NCBI GenBank assembly: GCA_051954935.1
Contig: JBQCHG010000064.1
Coordinates: forward strand, 1-26,643
Source of the DNA: 66-474 sp051954935
GTDB taxonomy: Bacteria > Pseudomonadota > Gammaproteobacteria > Xanthomonadales > Rhodanobacteraceae
Reading direction: 5' to 3'
Length of the DNA stretch: 26,643 bases
The translations under genes and the position numbers were made by a program. Numbering within the stretch: the first letter of the stretch is position 1; every line of letters begins with the position of its first letter. Below, piece by piece: positions 6,902 through 13,793 of this stretch. The notes below the pieces were generated by a model. It was not told the DNA's origin and did no database searches. It saw only the letters and a program-made list of their open reading frames with translations.

Positions 6902-7827
6902 GCCGATTCCGCAACGCCTGCCTGGGCCTCCTCGTCGGCGCAAGCGTGGCGCTGGCCGCGTGCTCCCATGGCCAGCAGCAGGACTCTTCCGCAGGAGCGG
7001 CAGCGCCGGCCGCGCAATCCCGGTACGTGGCGATCGCGCGCGGCCGCGTGGACGTGGAAGGCGGGCTGGCACGCGTGGTCGCGCAGCGTGACGGGGTGAT
7101 CAGTGCCGTCGACGCGCAGCAAGGCGACGAGGTGAAAGCCGGACAGGTGCTGGCGCAACTGGATCCGCGCGCCGCGCGGGTGGAGCTGGACGGCGCCAAG
7201 GCACAGGTCGAACAGGCGCGCGCGCAGCTTGCCCAGTTGCAGGTGAAGTTGAACGAAGCAAGGCAACGGGCGCCGCGCATCGCCGAGGCGGCCAAAGCCG
7301 GCGCGGCCAGTGGCGATGCTGCCGACGAAGCGCGCAACGAGGTCGCTTCGCTGCAGGCGCAAGCCGATGCGGCCAAGGCGGCGCTGGATGCCGCCAACCA
7401 GCACGTTGCGGCCGCACAACTGGACGTGGACGCACGCTCGCTGCGCGCGCCGGTGGCGGGACACGTCGTGCAGCGCGATGCGCAGATCGGTCAGGCGGTT
7501 TCGGCGCAGGCGGGAACGGCGCTGTTCGTGATCCTGCCGGACCGGCCCCGCATCGTGCGCGCGGAAGTGGACGCGGACGATGCCGACAAGGTCAAACCGG
7601 GCATGCGCGCGCAAGTGGTGCGCGATACCGGCGAAGGCCCGGTCTATGCCGCCAGGGTGCTGCGGGTGGGCGAGATACTGGGGCCGTCCACGCTGGCTGA
7701 CGATCCACTCGCTCGCGCGACTTCGCGCGAGGTGGAATGCGTGCTGCAGCTCGAACCTGCGGGCTCGGCGCCGCCACTGAGGATCGGGCAAAGGGTGCTG
7801 GTGCGATTTCCGAGAGGTTCGGAGTGA
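6898..7827 (+). CDS. HlyD-type membrane fusion (periplasmic adaptor) lipoprotein
   Basis: This periplasmic adaptor bridges the ABC permease and the outer-membrane channel. It starts with GTG at 6898, overlapping the ATPase stop. The N-terminus is a lipoprotein signal with lipobox LAAC and cysteine 22, so it is held by a lipid anchor rather than a membrane helix. The biotinyl-lipoyl half-motif VVAQRDGVISAVDAQQGDEV follows. A long Ala/Gln/Glu-rich coiled-coil hairpin spans about residues 95-185, then the second lipoyl half (SLRAPVAGHVV) and the beta-barrel domain. It is the last gene of the operon. The order channel, permease, ATPase, adaptor is the reverse of the common adaptor-first order. 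Confidence 0.9.
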   Translation: MSRFRNACLGLLVGASVALAACSHGQQQDSSAGAAAPAAQSRYVAIARGRVDVEGGLARVVAQRDGVISAVDAQQGDEVKAGQVLAQLDPRAARVELDGAKAQVEQARAQLAQLQVKLNEARQRAPRIAEAAKAGAASGDAADEARNEVASLQAQADAAKAALDAANQHVAAAQLDVDARSLRAPVAGHVVQRDAQIGQAVSAQAGTALFVILPDRPRIVRAEVDADDADKVKPGMRAQVVRDTGEGPVYAARVLRVGEILGPSTLADDPLARATSREVECVLQLEPAGSAPPLRIGQRVLVRFPRGSE

Positions 7828-7900
7828 CGGCGCGTGTTGCTTGTGAGAAGTGCAGCACGAATGGCGCTTTTCGCGCCCGGGAAGCGCACACTGTAAGCAT

Positions 7901-7917
7901 CCCGAAAGCCTTTCGGG
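7901..7917. terminator. Hairpin CCCGAAA-GCC-TTTCGGG after the efflux operon
   Basis: Perfect 7-bp arms (7901-7907 and 7911-7917) with a 3-nt loop lie 73 nt after the adaptor stop and 34 nt before the phosphatase start. No real T-tract follows, so it is at best a weak terminator. It could instead be a leader structure of the next gene. Confidence 0.35.
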
Positions 7918-7951
7918 TCTAGACTGCGCGGATATTCAGGCGGAATCCGCA

Positions 7952-8653
7952 ATGGGCAAGTGGAACATTCTCTGCGACTTCGACGGCACCATCGCCATCG
8001 AGGACGCTACCGACGCGTTGCTGGAGCGCTTCGCGCATCCGGACTGGCTGACGCTGGAGCGCGAATGGCGCGAAGGCAAGATCGGTTCGGCCGCGTGCAT
8101 GGCGGGCCAGGTCGCCTTGCTGGAAGCCTCGCGCGAGGAGATCGACGAGCATCTTTCGACGCTACGGATCGATCCCGCGTTTCCGTCCTTCGTCGAGGCC
8201 GCGATCGCCGCCGGGCTGACCCTGTCGGTGATCAGCGATGGCCTGGACTACGCGATCAAGTCCATCCTGCGCCGCTACGGCCTGCACTGGCTGCCCGTCC
8301 AGGCCAATCATCTGGTGCAGACCGGCGAGCGTTCCTGGAAACTCGAAACCCCGTTCGCCGATGCGCATTGCCGGATCGCCAGCGGCCACTGCAAATGCGT
8401 CAGCGCGGTGCGCGCGCACAACAAGCATCGGCGCGTGCTGCTGATCGGCGATGGCGCTTCGGATTTCTGCGCCGCGGGCGAGGCGGATTTCGTGTTCGCC
8501 AAGCATCGCCTGATCGAACATTGCCGGCACGCCGACATACCGCACGTCTCCATTGTCGGCTTCGCCGATGCGGTCGGCTTGCTGCCGGCACTGCTGGCGG
8601 GCAAGCTGCACACGCCACAACGTGTGCTGGTCCCCGAAACCGCCGCCTCCTGA
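7952..8653 (+). CDS. HAD-IB (MtnX-like) phosphatase
   Basis: This is a HAD-superfamily phosphatase resembling phosphoserine phosphatase and the methionine-salvage enzyme MtnX. Four HAD motifs are visible in 233 residues: DFDGT with nucleophile D9 and acid D11, the motif II serine S95 in VISDG, the motif III lysine K148 in the Cys-rich GHCKC, and motif IV IGDGASD at 165-171. The GxCK form around K148 is a feature of MtnX-like proteins. The ATG at 7952 gives the usual start only seven residues before the catalytic motif; upstream in-frame codons are implausible. It sits 20 nt before a class III aminotransferase gene and probably shares its transcript. The other methionine-salvage genes are absent here, so its substrate is open; a phosphorylated amino or keto compound used by the partner enzyme is an inference. 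Confidence 0.8.
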   Translation: MGKWNILCDFDGTIAIEDATDALLERFAHPDWLTLEREWREGKIGSAACMAGQVALLEASREEIDEHLSTLRIDPAFPSFVEAAIAAGLTLSVISDGLDYAIKSILRRYGLHWLPVQANHLVQTGERSWKLETPFADAHCRIASGHCKCVSAVRAHNKHRRVLLIGDGASDFCAAGEADFVFAKHRLIEHCRHADIPHVSIVGFADAVGLLPALLAGKLHTPQRVLVPETAAS

Positions 8654-8673
8654 TCCCAGTCCGGATTCAAACC

Positions 8674-10047
8674 ATGAATGCCCTGACCCGACCGGCCGCG
8701 GCCGACGCCCAACTCGTTTCCGGACTCGACACTGGAAGCAGCGCCAGGCTGTTCGAAACCGCGTGCCGGACCATTCCGGGCGGCGTCAACAGCACCGCGC
8801 GCGCGACATGGTCGGGCTGGACGCCGTATCCGCTGTTCGTGCAGAGCGGGCAAGGTTCGCGCCTGCGCGACGTGGACGGCAACGAATACATCGATTACCT
8901 GCTGGGCCTGGGGCCCATGCTGCTCGGCCATCGGCCGACGCGTGTCACCCAAGCGGTGGTGGATTTCATCCAGCAGCGCGGCACCGTGTTCGCGCTGCCG
9001 ACCGCGGACGAGGCGCGCCTCGCCGAAAAGATCATCGCGGCGGTGCCCAGCGTGGATCAGGTGCGTTTGTGCAATACCGGTACCGAGGCGGTGCTGTATG
9101 CCACGCGCCTGGCGCGTGCATTCACCGGCCGCCCGAAGATCATCCGCTTCGAGGGCATGTACCACGGCTTTTCGGATCAGGTGTACTGGAGCAAGCACCC
9201 CGACATCGCCAAGGCCGGTCCCGATGATCATCCAGTGCCGGTGCCACATGGTCCGGGCCTGCCGCGTGGCGTGGAAGAGAACCTCATCATCCTGCCGTGG
9301 AACGATGCGGACGTGCTGGCCGACACGATCAGGCGCCAAGGCGATTCAATCGCGGCCGTGATCACCGAACCCGTGATGTGCAACACGGGCTGCATCCTGC
9401 CGAAACCCGGTTACCTCGAAGCCATGCGCGAACTGACCACGCGCCACGGCATCGTGCTGCTGTTCGACGAGGTCATCACCGGATTCCGGCTCGGCCTTGG
9501 CGGTGCGCAGGCAAGGCTCGGTGTCACGCCTGACCTCTCGGTGTTCGCCAAGGGCCTGGGGGGTGGCTTCCCGGTCGCGGCCTGCGGCGGGCGCGCCGAC
9601 ATCATGGCGCTGGTCGCCAACGGCAACGTTTCGATGGCGGGCACCTACGCCGCCAACGGCATCGCCATCGCGGCAGCGAATGCGGCGCTGGACGAACTGG
9701 CGACGCCGGGCCTGTTCGCAAAACTCGATGCGGTTTCCGACGAGCTGCGCTTGGGGCTGGCCAGGATCCTGCGCGATGCAGGCCTGCCGGCGTACGTCGT
9801 GGGCATGGGGCCGCTGATGCAGGTGTGGTTTGCGCGCGAGGAAATCCACAATTACCGCGATGCCGAGCGCCATGCCGACCAGGACCTGTTCCGCAAGTGG
9901 TGGGAAGGCATGCTCTCGCGGGGCGTGCTCTTCCATCCCGGCGCCTACGAAAACCTGTTCGTCTCGACCGCGCACACGCACGCCGATGTCGCGCAGACGC
10001 TCGAGGCGGCCAGGCAGGTGGCTGCGGATCTCGCGCGCACGCTCTGA
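8674..10047 (+). CDS. Class III aminotransferase, glutamate-1-semialdehyde aminomutase-like
   Basis: This PLP enzyme of fold type I, subgroup III, resembles glutamate-1-semialdehyde aminomutase (HemL) but is probably a separate aminotransferase. Visible features in 457 residues are IPGGVNS near residue 35, CNTGTEAV at 133-140, FEGMYHG at 159-165, FDEVITGF at 264-271 with cofactor aspartate D265, and the Schiff-base lysine K293 in FAKGLGGGFP. Genuine HemL has a serine-containing SGTEA block where this has NTGTEA, and the C-terminal part is divergent and longer. The ATG at 8674 was chosen because the frame upstream is only a shadow of the phosphatase gene. Pairing with the HAD phosphatase suggests a short two-step pathway, but no specific substrate can be named. 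Confidence 0.85.
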   Translation: MNALTRPAAADAQLVSGLDTGSSARLFETACRTIPGGVNSTARATWSGWTPYPLFVQSGQGSRLRDVDGNEYIDYLLGLGPMLLGHRPTRVTQAVVDFIQQRGTVFALPTADEARLAEKIIAAVPSVDQVRLCNTGTEAVLYATRLARAFTGRPKIIRFEGMYHGFSDQVYWSKHPDIAKAGPDDHPVPVPHGPGLPRGVEENLIILPWNDADVLADTIRRQGDSIAAVITEPVMCNTGCILPKPGYLEAMRELTTRHGIVLLFDEVITGFRLGLGGAQARLGVTPDLSVFAKGLGGGFPVAACGGRADIMALVANGNVSMAGTYAANGIAIAAANAALDELATPGLFAKLDAVSDELRLGLARILRDAGLPAYVVGMGPLMQVWFAREEIHNYRDAERHADQDLFRKWWEGMLSRGVLFHPGAYENLFVSTAHTHADVAQTLEAARQVAADLARTL

Positions 10048-10146
10048 GCACTGCAGGAGCCGCTCAGGCCGGCGCTGCGGAGCCTCGGCGTCATGTTGCT
10101 GGATGCGCTGCCGAAGGTGCACCCAGCCCGATCGCGTTTATCGCGC

Positions 10147-10464
10147 TTATTGCCCGCAGACTGCCGGCGCGTGGTCGACCGGGGATGCCGTTACGCTGTG
10201 CCGATGATCGGCCCTCAAAGCGCGGATGTGACCGGCTTCGGCCAACACCCGCCGCGCATGCCCGAGCACCTGTGCGCCGGCAGTGGTCAGCGCTTCCAGG
10301 CTGCGGCCACGCCGCTGGAATATCAGGAACCCCAGCTCGTCCTCGAGCCGCTTGATCTGCTTGGAAAGTCCGGGTTGCGTGGCGTACACGCGGCCGGCGG
10401 CCTGGGTGATGTTGAGGCCTGAATCAGCGATGGCAACGAGATAGCGAAGCTGGGTGAGAGTCAT
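10147..10464 (-). pseudogene. Truncated CysB-like LysR regulator (DNA-binding half only)
   Basis: The first 85 or so residues are a clear CysB-type LysR helix-turn-helix domain with its linker helix: LTQLRYLVAIADSGLNI, then ATQPGLSKQIKRLEDELG and LTTAGAQVL. A normal CysB-family protein has about 320 residues. Here homology ends near residue 85, and a short unrelated tail runs to TAA at 10147, giving 105 residues. Only 99 nt remain before the aminotransferase stop, so the inducer-binding domain is missing rather than frameshifted. The position divergent from a cysteine synthase matches a former role in cysteine regulation. It may be a dead remnant, or a short DNA-binding protein that still occupies the site; the sequence does not decide. 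The ATG at 10464 matches the canonical family start. Confidence 0.75.
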
Positions 10465-10793
10465 CTTGGTCGTCCGGGGTGCGGGGGCGGCAAACGGCAT
10501 GACACGCGGATTTCACGCGTTTCATCATGGGTTTGCGCCAGCGCATCGGACGACACTGCAACGACATCGAGAGGTTCGCTCAAGTGGGTCGGGGCAGATT
10601 ATCAGAGAGCCATTTGGACATCCATTTGGTCTTGATGATCTTTCGGCATGAGTGCCGCGAAGGCGCGGTTCCACGATAGCGTGTATGGCCGCCATGCGGA
10701 TTGCCATGCCCGATGCCTGCAGGAGTACGCTAGTCGGGCGTGGCGCGTGCGCAAGCGCACCGCCGGATCGCGCACCCCGAAAAGGAATCGGCC
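10465..10793. promoter_or_regulatory. Divergent region between CysB remnant and cysteine synthase
   Basis: These 329 bases hold no gene that I can support. CCATTTGG, which is near-palindromic, occurs twice at 10610-10617 and 10622-10629, exactly 12 bp apart. A short inverted repeat, CGGCA and TGCCG, lies at 10644-10657. TTGCCA (10701-10706) and TACGCT (10726-10731), 19 bp apart, form a weak candidate promoter for the synthase. The region probably holds a LysR-type binding site, but none can be fixed by eye. Confidence 0.35.
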
Positions 10794-11753
10794 ATGTCCC
10801 TGCATGAAAGCATCACCGACACGATCGGCGGCACGCCGATCGTCAAGCTGCACCGCCTCGCGCCCGCGCACGTCATGCTGTACGCCAAGGTTGAATCGTT
10901 CAATCCCGGCGGTTCGGTCAAGGATCGCCTGGCGATCGCGATCATCCTGGACGCCGAACAGCGCGGCACGTTGAAGCCTGGCCAGACCGTGGTCGAGGCG
11001 ACGTCCGGTAACACCGGCGTGGCACTGGCGATGGTGTGCGCCGCGCGCGGTTACCCGTTCGTGGCGGTGATGTCCGATTCGTTCTCGATCGAGCGGCGCA
11101 AGCTTATGCGCGCCTACGGCGCGAAAGTCATTCTCACGCCAGCAGCCGAGCGCGGCACCGGCATGGTCCGCAAGGCCGAGGAGCTCGCGCGGCAATACGG
11201 CTGGTTCCTGGCGCGGCAGTTCGAAAACGAAGCCAACCCGGCGTACCACCGCAACACCACGGGGCCGGAAATCCTGCGCGATTTCGCGGGCCGGCGACTG
11301 GATTACTTCGTCAGCGGCTGGGGCACCGGCGGCACGCTCACCGGCGCGGGCGAAGTGCTGAAACTCGCACGACCGGGCATCAAGGTGATCGCGACCGAAC
11401 CGACGAACGCATCGCTGCTCGCCGGCGGCGAATGGCATCCTCACAAGATCCAGGGCTGGACGCCGGATTTCCTGCCGAAGGTGCTCAGCCGCACCGTCGC
11501 TGACGAGATCGTGACTGTGGACGAAGTGCTCGCGCGCGACACCGCGCGGCGGCTCGCACAGGAAGAAGGCATCTTCTGCGGCATTTCGTCCGGCGCCACC
11601 GTCGCCGCCGCCCTCGAAGTCGCGAAGAAGGCGCCGCAAGGCTCGGTGCTGCTGGCCATGCTGCCCGACACCGGCGAGCGCTATCTCTCGACGTTCCTGT
11701 TCGAGGGCGTGAACGAGGGATCGGACGACGAGTGGCTGGCGCAGCAGGGATGA
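10794..11753 (+). CDS. Cysteine synthase family protein (O-acetylserine sulfhydrylase)
   Basis: This is a PLP-dependent beta-substituting enzyme of fold type II, most likely making cysteine from O-acetylserine (or O-phosphoserine) and sulfide. The 319-residue protein has the cofactor lysine K43 in FNPGGSVKDR, the substrate loop TSGNTG at 69-74, the phosphate-binding loop GTGGT at 176-180 and the late GISSGA block. The start at 10794 is supported by AAAGGA at 10781-10786, 7 nt upstream. The length and loops fit the CysK/CysM group without the regulatory domain of cystathionine beta-synthase. A CysB-like remnant is divergent from it, which supports a role in sulfur assimilation. Whether it is type A or B cannot be settled here. 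Confidence 0.9.
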   Translation: MSLHESITDTIGGTPIVKLHRLAPAHVMLYAKVESFNPGGSVKDRLAIAIILDAEQRGTLKPGQTVVEATSGNTGVALAMVCAARGYPFVAVMSDSFSIERRKLMRAYGAKVILTPAAERGTGMVRKAEELARQYGWFLARQFENEANPAYHRNTTGPEILRDFAGRRLDYFVSGWGTGGTLTGAGEVLKLARPGIKVIATEPTNASLLAGGEWHPHKIQGWTPDFLPKVLSRTVADEIVTVDEVLARDTARRLAQEEGIFCGISSGATVAAALEVAKKAPQGSVLLAMLPDTGERYLSTFLFEGVNEGSDDEWLAQQG

Positions 11754-11832
11754 TGCACGGCGCGCATCGAGCAGTTGCTCTCTTCCCTTCATCACCCGGC
11801 TTGCGGCAGGGAGCGATGCACTGCGTGGAGCG

Positions 11833-13053
11833 TCAGGGCGCGCGCTGGAGCGCCACCACTGCATTCAACCCGCCGAACGCGAACGCATTCGACAATGCGG
11901 CGCGGACTTCGCGCTCGCGCGGCGTGTTCGGCACGTAATCCAGGTCGCATTCCGGATCGGCGTCTAGGAAGTTGGCGGTGGGGGGGATCACGTTGTCGCG
12001 CAATGCGCCGATCGCTGCGACCAGCTCGATCGCCCCGGCAGCGCCGAGTGCGTGGCCGTGCACGGATTTCGTAGAGGAGACGGCGAGCTTGCGCGCCTGT
12101 TCTCCAAAGACTTTCTTGATCGCGCGCGTTTCGGTCGGATCGTTGGCCGGCGTGCCCGTGCCGTGCGCGTTGATGTAGTCCACGTCGCCGGCGTTCAACC
12201 GCGCATCGTTCAACGCGGACTGGATGGCGCTCGCCGCGCCCGTGTCGGACGGCAGCACGATATCGCCGGCATCCGCGCTCATGCCGACGCCCGCGAACTC
12301 CGCAAGGATTTCCGCGCCGCGTGCGCGCGCGTGGTCGAAGTCCTCCAGCACGAACATGCCGGCGCCTTCGGCCAGCACCAGGCCGCGGCGCTGCTTGCAG
12401 AACGGCCGGCAGGTGTCGTCGGCCAGCACGCGCATCGCCTCCCACGCGCGCAATACGCCGAGCACGATGCAGGCTTCGGTGCCGCCGGCCAGCGCGACGT
12501 CGCACACGCCCGAGCGCACCAGGGCGAAGGCCTGCGCCAGCGCGTGGTTGGCCGAGGCACAGGCGCTGGAAGTCACGAAGGTCGGGCCGGTGATGCCGAA
12601 TTCGATCGAAACCTGCGAGGCCGGGGCGCTCATCATCCGCCGCACGATCGAGAGCGGATGCAGGCGCGGATTGCCTTCCTTGTACAGCCTGCGCGAACCC
12701 TCGTCGTTGGTTTCCTCGCCGCCGGTACCAGTGCCGATGACGCAGGCGGTGCGCGTGCCCAGGCCGCTGTCGCGGAATTCCAGTCCGGCCTGGTTGATCG
12801 CCTCGCGCGCGGCGATCAGCGGGAACTGCGAAACACGATCCAGCAGGATCAGTTTCTTCGGATCGAAGTGTTGCGCCGGATCGTAGCCTTGCACCTGCGC
12901 GGCCACGCGCACGCGCAAGTCGGTCTGGTCCTCGAAGCCGCGCAGCGGCGCGATCGCACTGCGGCCTTCGCGCATGCCGGACCAGACTTCGCGCGCATTG
13001 TTGCCGAGAGCGCAGATCGCGCCCATGCCCGTGATGACGACGCGGCGGGTCAT
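11833..13053 (-). CDS. Beta-ketoacyl-ACP synthase, FabF-like
   Basis: This condensing enzyme of the thiolase fold extends an acyl chain on an acyl carrier protein with malonyl-ACP. The 406-residue protein has a full catalytic set: nucleophile C165 in SSACASANHA, H297 in NAHGTGTPAND, and K329 and H334 in the KSVHGHALGAAG block. It is therefore an active KAS and not a chain-length-factor-like partner. It is the last gene of a seven-gene minus-strand operon and begins 12 nt after the ACP stop, with a purine-rich AGAGGG before the ATG. The dedicated ACP beside it and the lack of other fatty-acid genes suggest a specialised acyl chain rather than bulk lipid synthesis. This is an inference from context. 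Confidence 0.93.
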   Translation of the reverse strand: MTRRVVITGMGAICALGNNAREVWSGMREGRSAIAPLRGFEDQTDLRVRVAAQVQGYDPAQHFDPKKLILLDRVSQFPLIAAREAINQAGLEFRDSGLGTRTACVIGTGTGGEETNDEGSRRLYKEGNPRLHPLSIVRRMMSAPASQVSIEFGITGPTFVTSSACASANHALAQAFALVRSGVCDVALAGGTEACIVLGVLRAWEAMRVLADDTCRPFCKQRRGLVLAEGAGMFVLEDFDHARARGAEILAEFAGVGMSADAGDIVLPSDTGAASAIQSALNDARLNAGDVDYINAHGTGTPANDPTETRAIKKVFGEQARKLAVSSTKSVHGHALGAAGAIELVAAIGALRDNVIPPTANFLDADPECDLDYVPNTPREREVRAALSNAFAFGGLNAVVALQRAP

Positions 13054-13065
13054 CGCACCCTCTGC

Positions 13066-13341
13066 TTACGCGGCAGGCGGTGCCGGCGGTTTCGCGGCCT
13101 GCTCGGCGAGCAGCTTGCGCACCGTATCCACCAGTCCGCCCACCGATTCGGTGTCGAAATTCGGATCGCGGTCCGGCATCTGGATCTTGTAGTGATCCTC
13201 GATCTCGAAAATGATCTGGATCGCATCCAGCGAAGGGATCTCCAGATCCTTCAAGGTGGACTGCGGCGTGATCTTCGCCACGTCGATGTTGGCTTCCTTG
13301 GCGATGATGCCGAATACGGTCTGTTGCACGTCGTCGCTCAT
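13066..13341 (-). CDS. Divergent acyl carrier protein
   Basis: This is a 91-residue acyl carrier protein. The four-helix ACP pattern is recognisable, with the likely phosphopantetheine serine S37 in LEIPSLDAIQ followed by FEIEDHYKIQMPD. The usual DSL motif reads PSL here, so the residue before the modified serine is proline instead of aspartate. The C-terminus has an Ala/Pro tail (KPPAPPAA) not found in AcpP. The ATG at 13341 overlaps the TGA of the upstream membrane-protein gene in ATGA, and GGGAG lies 9 nt upstream. It is probably the carrier for the adjacent KAS and for the FemAB-like transferase two genes upstream. That partnership is inferred from the operon. Confidence 0.88.
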   Translation of the reverse strand: MSDDVQQTVFGIIAKEANIDVAKITPQSTLKDLEIPSLDAIQIIFEIEDHYKIQMPDRDPNFDTESVGGLVDTVRKLLAEQAAKPPAPPAA

Positions 13342-13793
13342 TTCATTCTCCCGTCGGCGCGCTGGCCGTCCTCGAGTGGGGCTTCCATGGTGTGCTTCCG
13401 GGCGGTCCCGTGTTCCGTGCGCTCGCCGCCCAGCAACAGGATACCCGCAACGATGATTCCTGACCCCAGTGCCTTGTCCCAGCCCACCGGCTCGCCGAAC
13501 ACCAGCCACGAGGCGATCATCACGCTGACGAACACGATCGCGCTGGTCGGATAAGCCGAGGACAGCGAGGACTTGCTGAGGATCGTCATCCAGGCCAGGA
13601 ACGCACCAACATAGCAGCCGATCGCCACCCATAGCCAAGGCGTCGAAACCGCGGCGAGCACCGAGGCGCGATTCAGGTTGAACGCGCCGATCGAGCTGCC
13701 GGCGAACTTCAGCGAAACCTGACACAAGGTTTCCAGCGCCAGCAGGACCACCCAGGCGACCAGCACCGGCCAGAATTTGCGTACGGCGTTCAT
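13338..13793 (-). CDS. SMR/EamA-like small membrane transporter A
   Basis: This 151-residue integral membrane protein has four predicted helices (about 8-30, 50-71, 76-98 and 107-122) followed by a charged cytoplasmic tail. It is the size of a half-transporter of the drug/metabolite superfamily, like SMR proteins and the ArnE/ArnF lipid-sugar flippase subunits. The first helix has LETLCQVSLK, in which E21 aligns by eye with the essential Glu14 of EmrE (AEVIGTTLMK). Its start overlaps the stop of the FemAB-like gene in ATGA, and its stop overlaps the ACP start in the same way. A second, different SMR-like gene lies in the same operon, so a heterodimer is likely. The substrate may be the acylated product of the operon (inference). 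Confidence 0.8.
   Translation of the reverse strand: MNAVRKFWPVLVAWVVLLALETLCQVSLKFAGSSIGAFNLNRASVLAAVSTPWLWVAIGCYVGAFLAWMTILSKSSLSSAYPTSAIVFVSVMIASWLVFGEPVGWDKALGSGIIVAGILLLGGERTEHGTARKHTMEAPLEDGQRADGRMK

Noticed and set aside
4969..7791. A 940-codon open frame on the minus strand opposite the efflux operon
   Set aside because: It is the antisense of four genes with clear family motifs. Its Arg/Ala/His-rich translation shows no domain, and such shadows are normal at this GC content.
7960..8673. An N-terminal extension of the aminotransferase across the phosphatase gene
   Set aside because: This part is a frame shadow of the HAD phosphatase; homology of the aminotransferase begins after the ATG at 8674.
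8674..10047. Naming the aminotransferase hemL
   Set aside because: It shares the fold and the lysine motif, but the NTGTEA block and the C-terminal region differ from true glutamate-1-semialdehyde aminomutase.
12052..13554. A 500-codon plus-strand frame opposite the KAS and ACP genes
   Set aside because: It is antisense to an intact KAS with its catalytic Cys-His-His and to the ACP; no motif is present.
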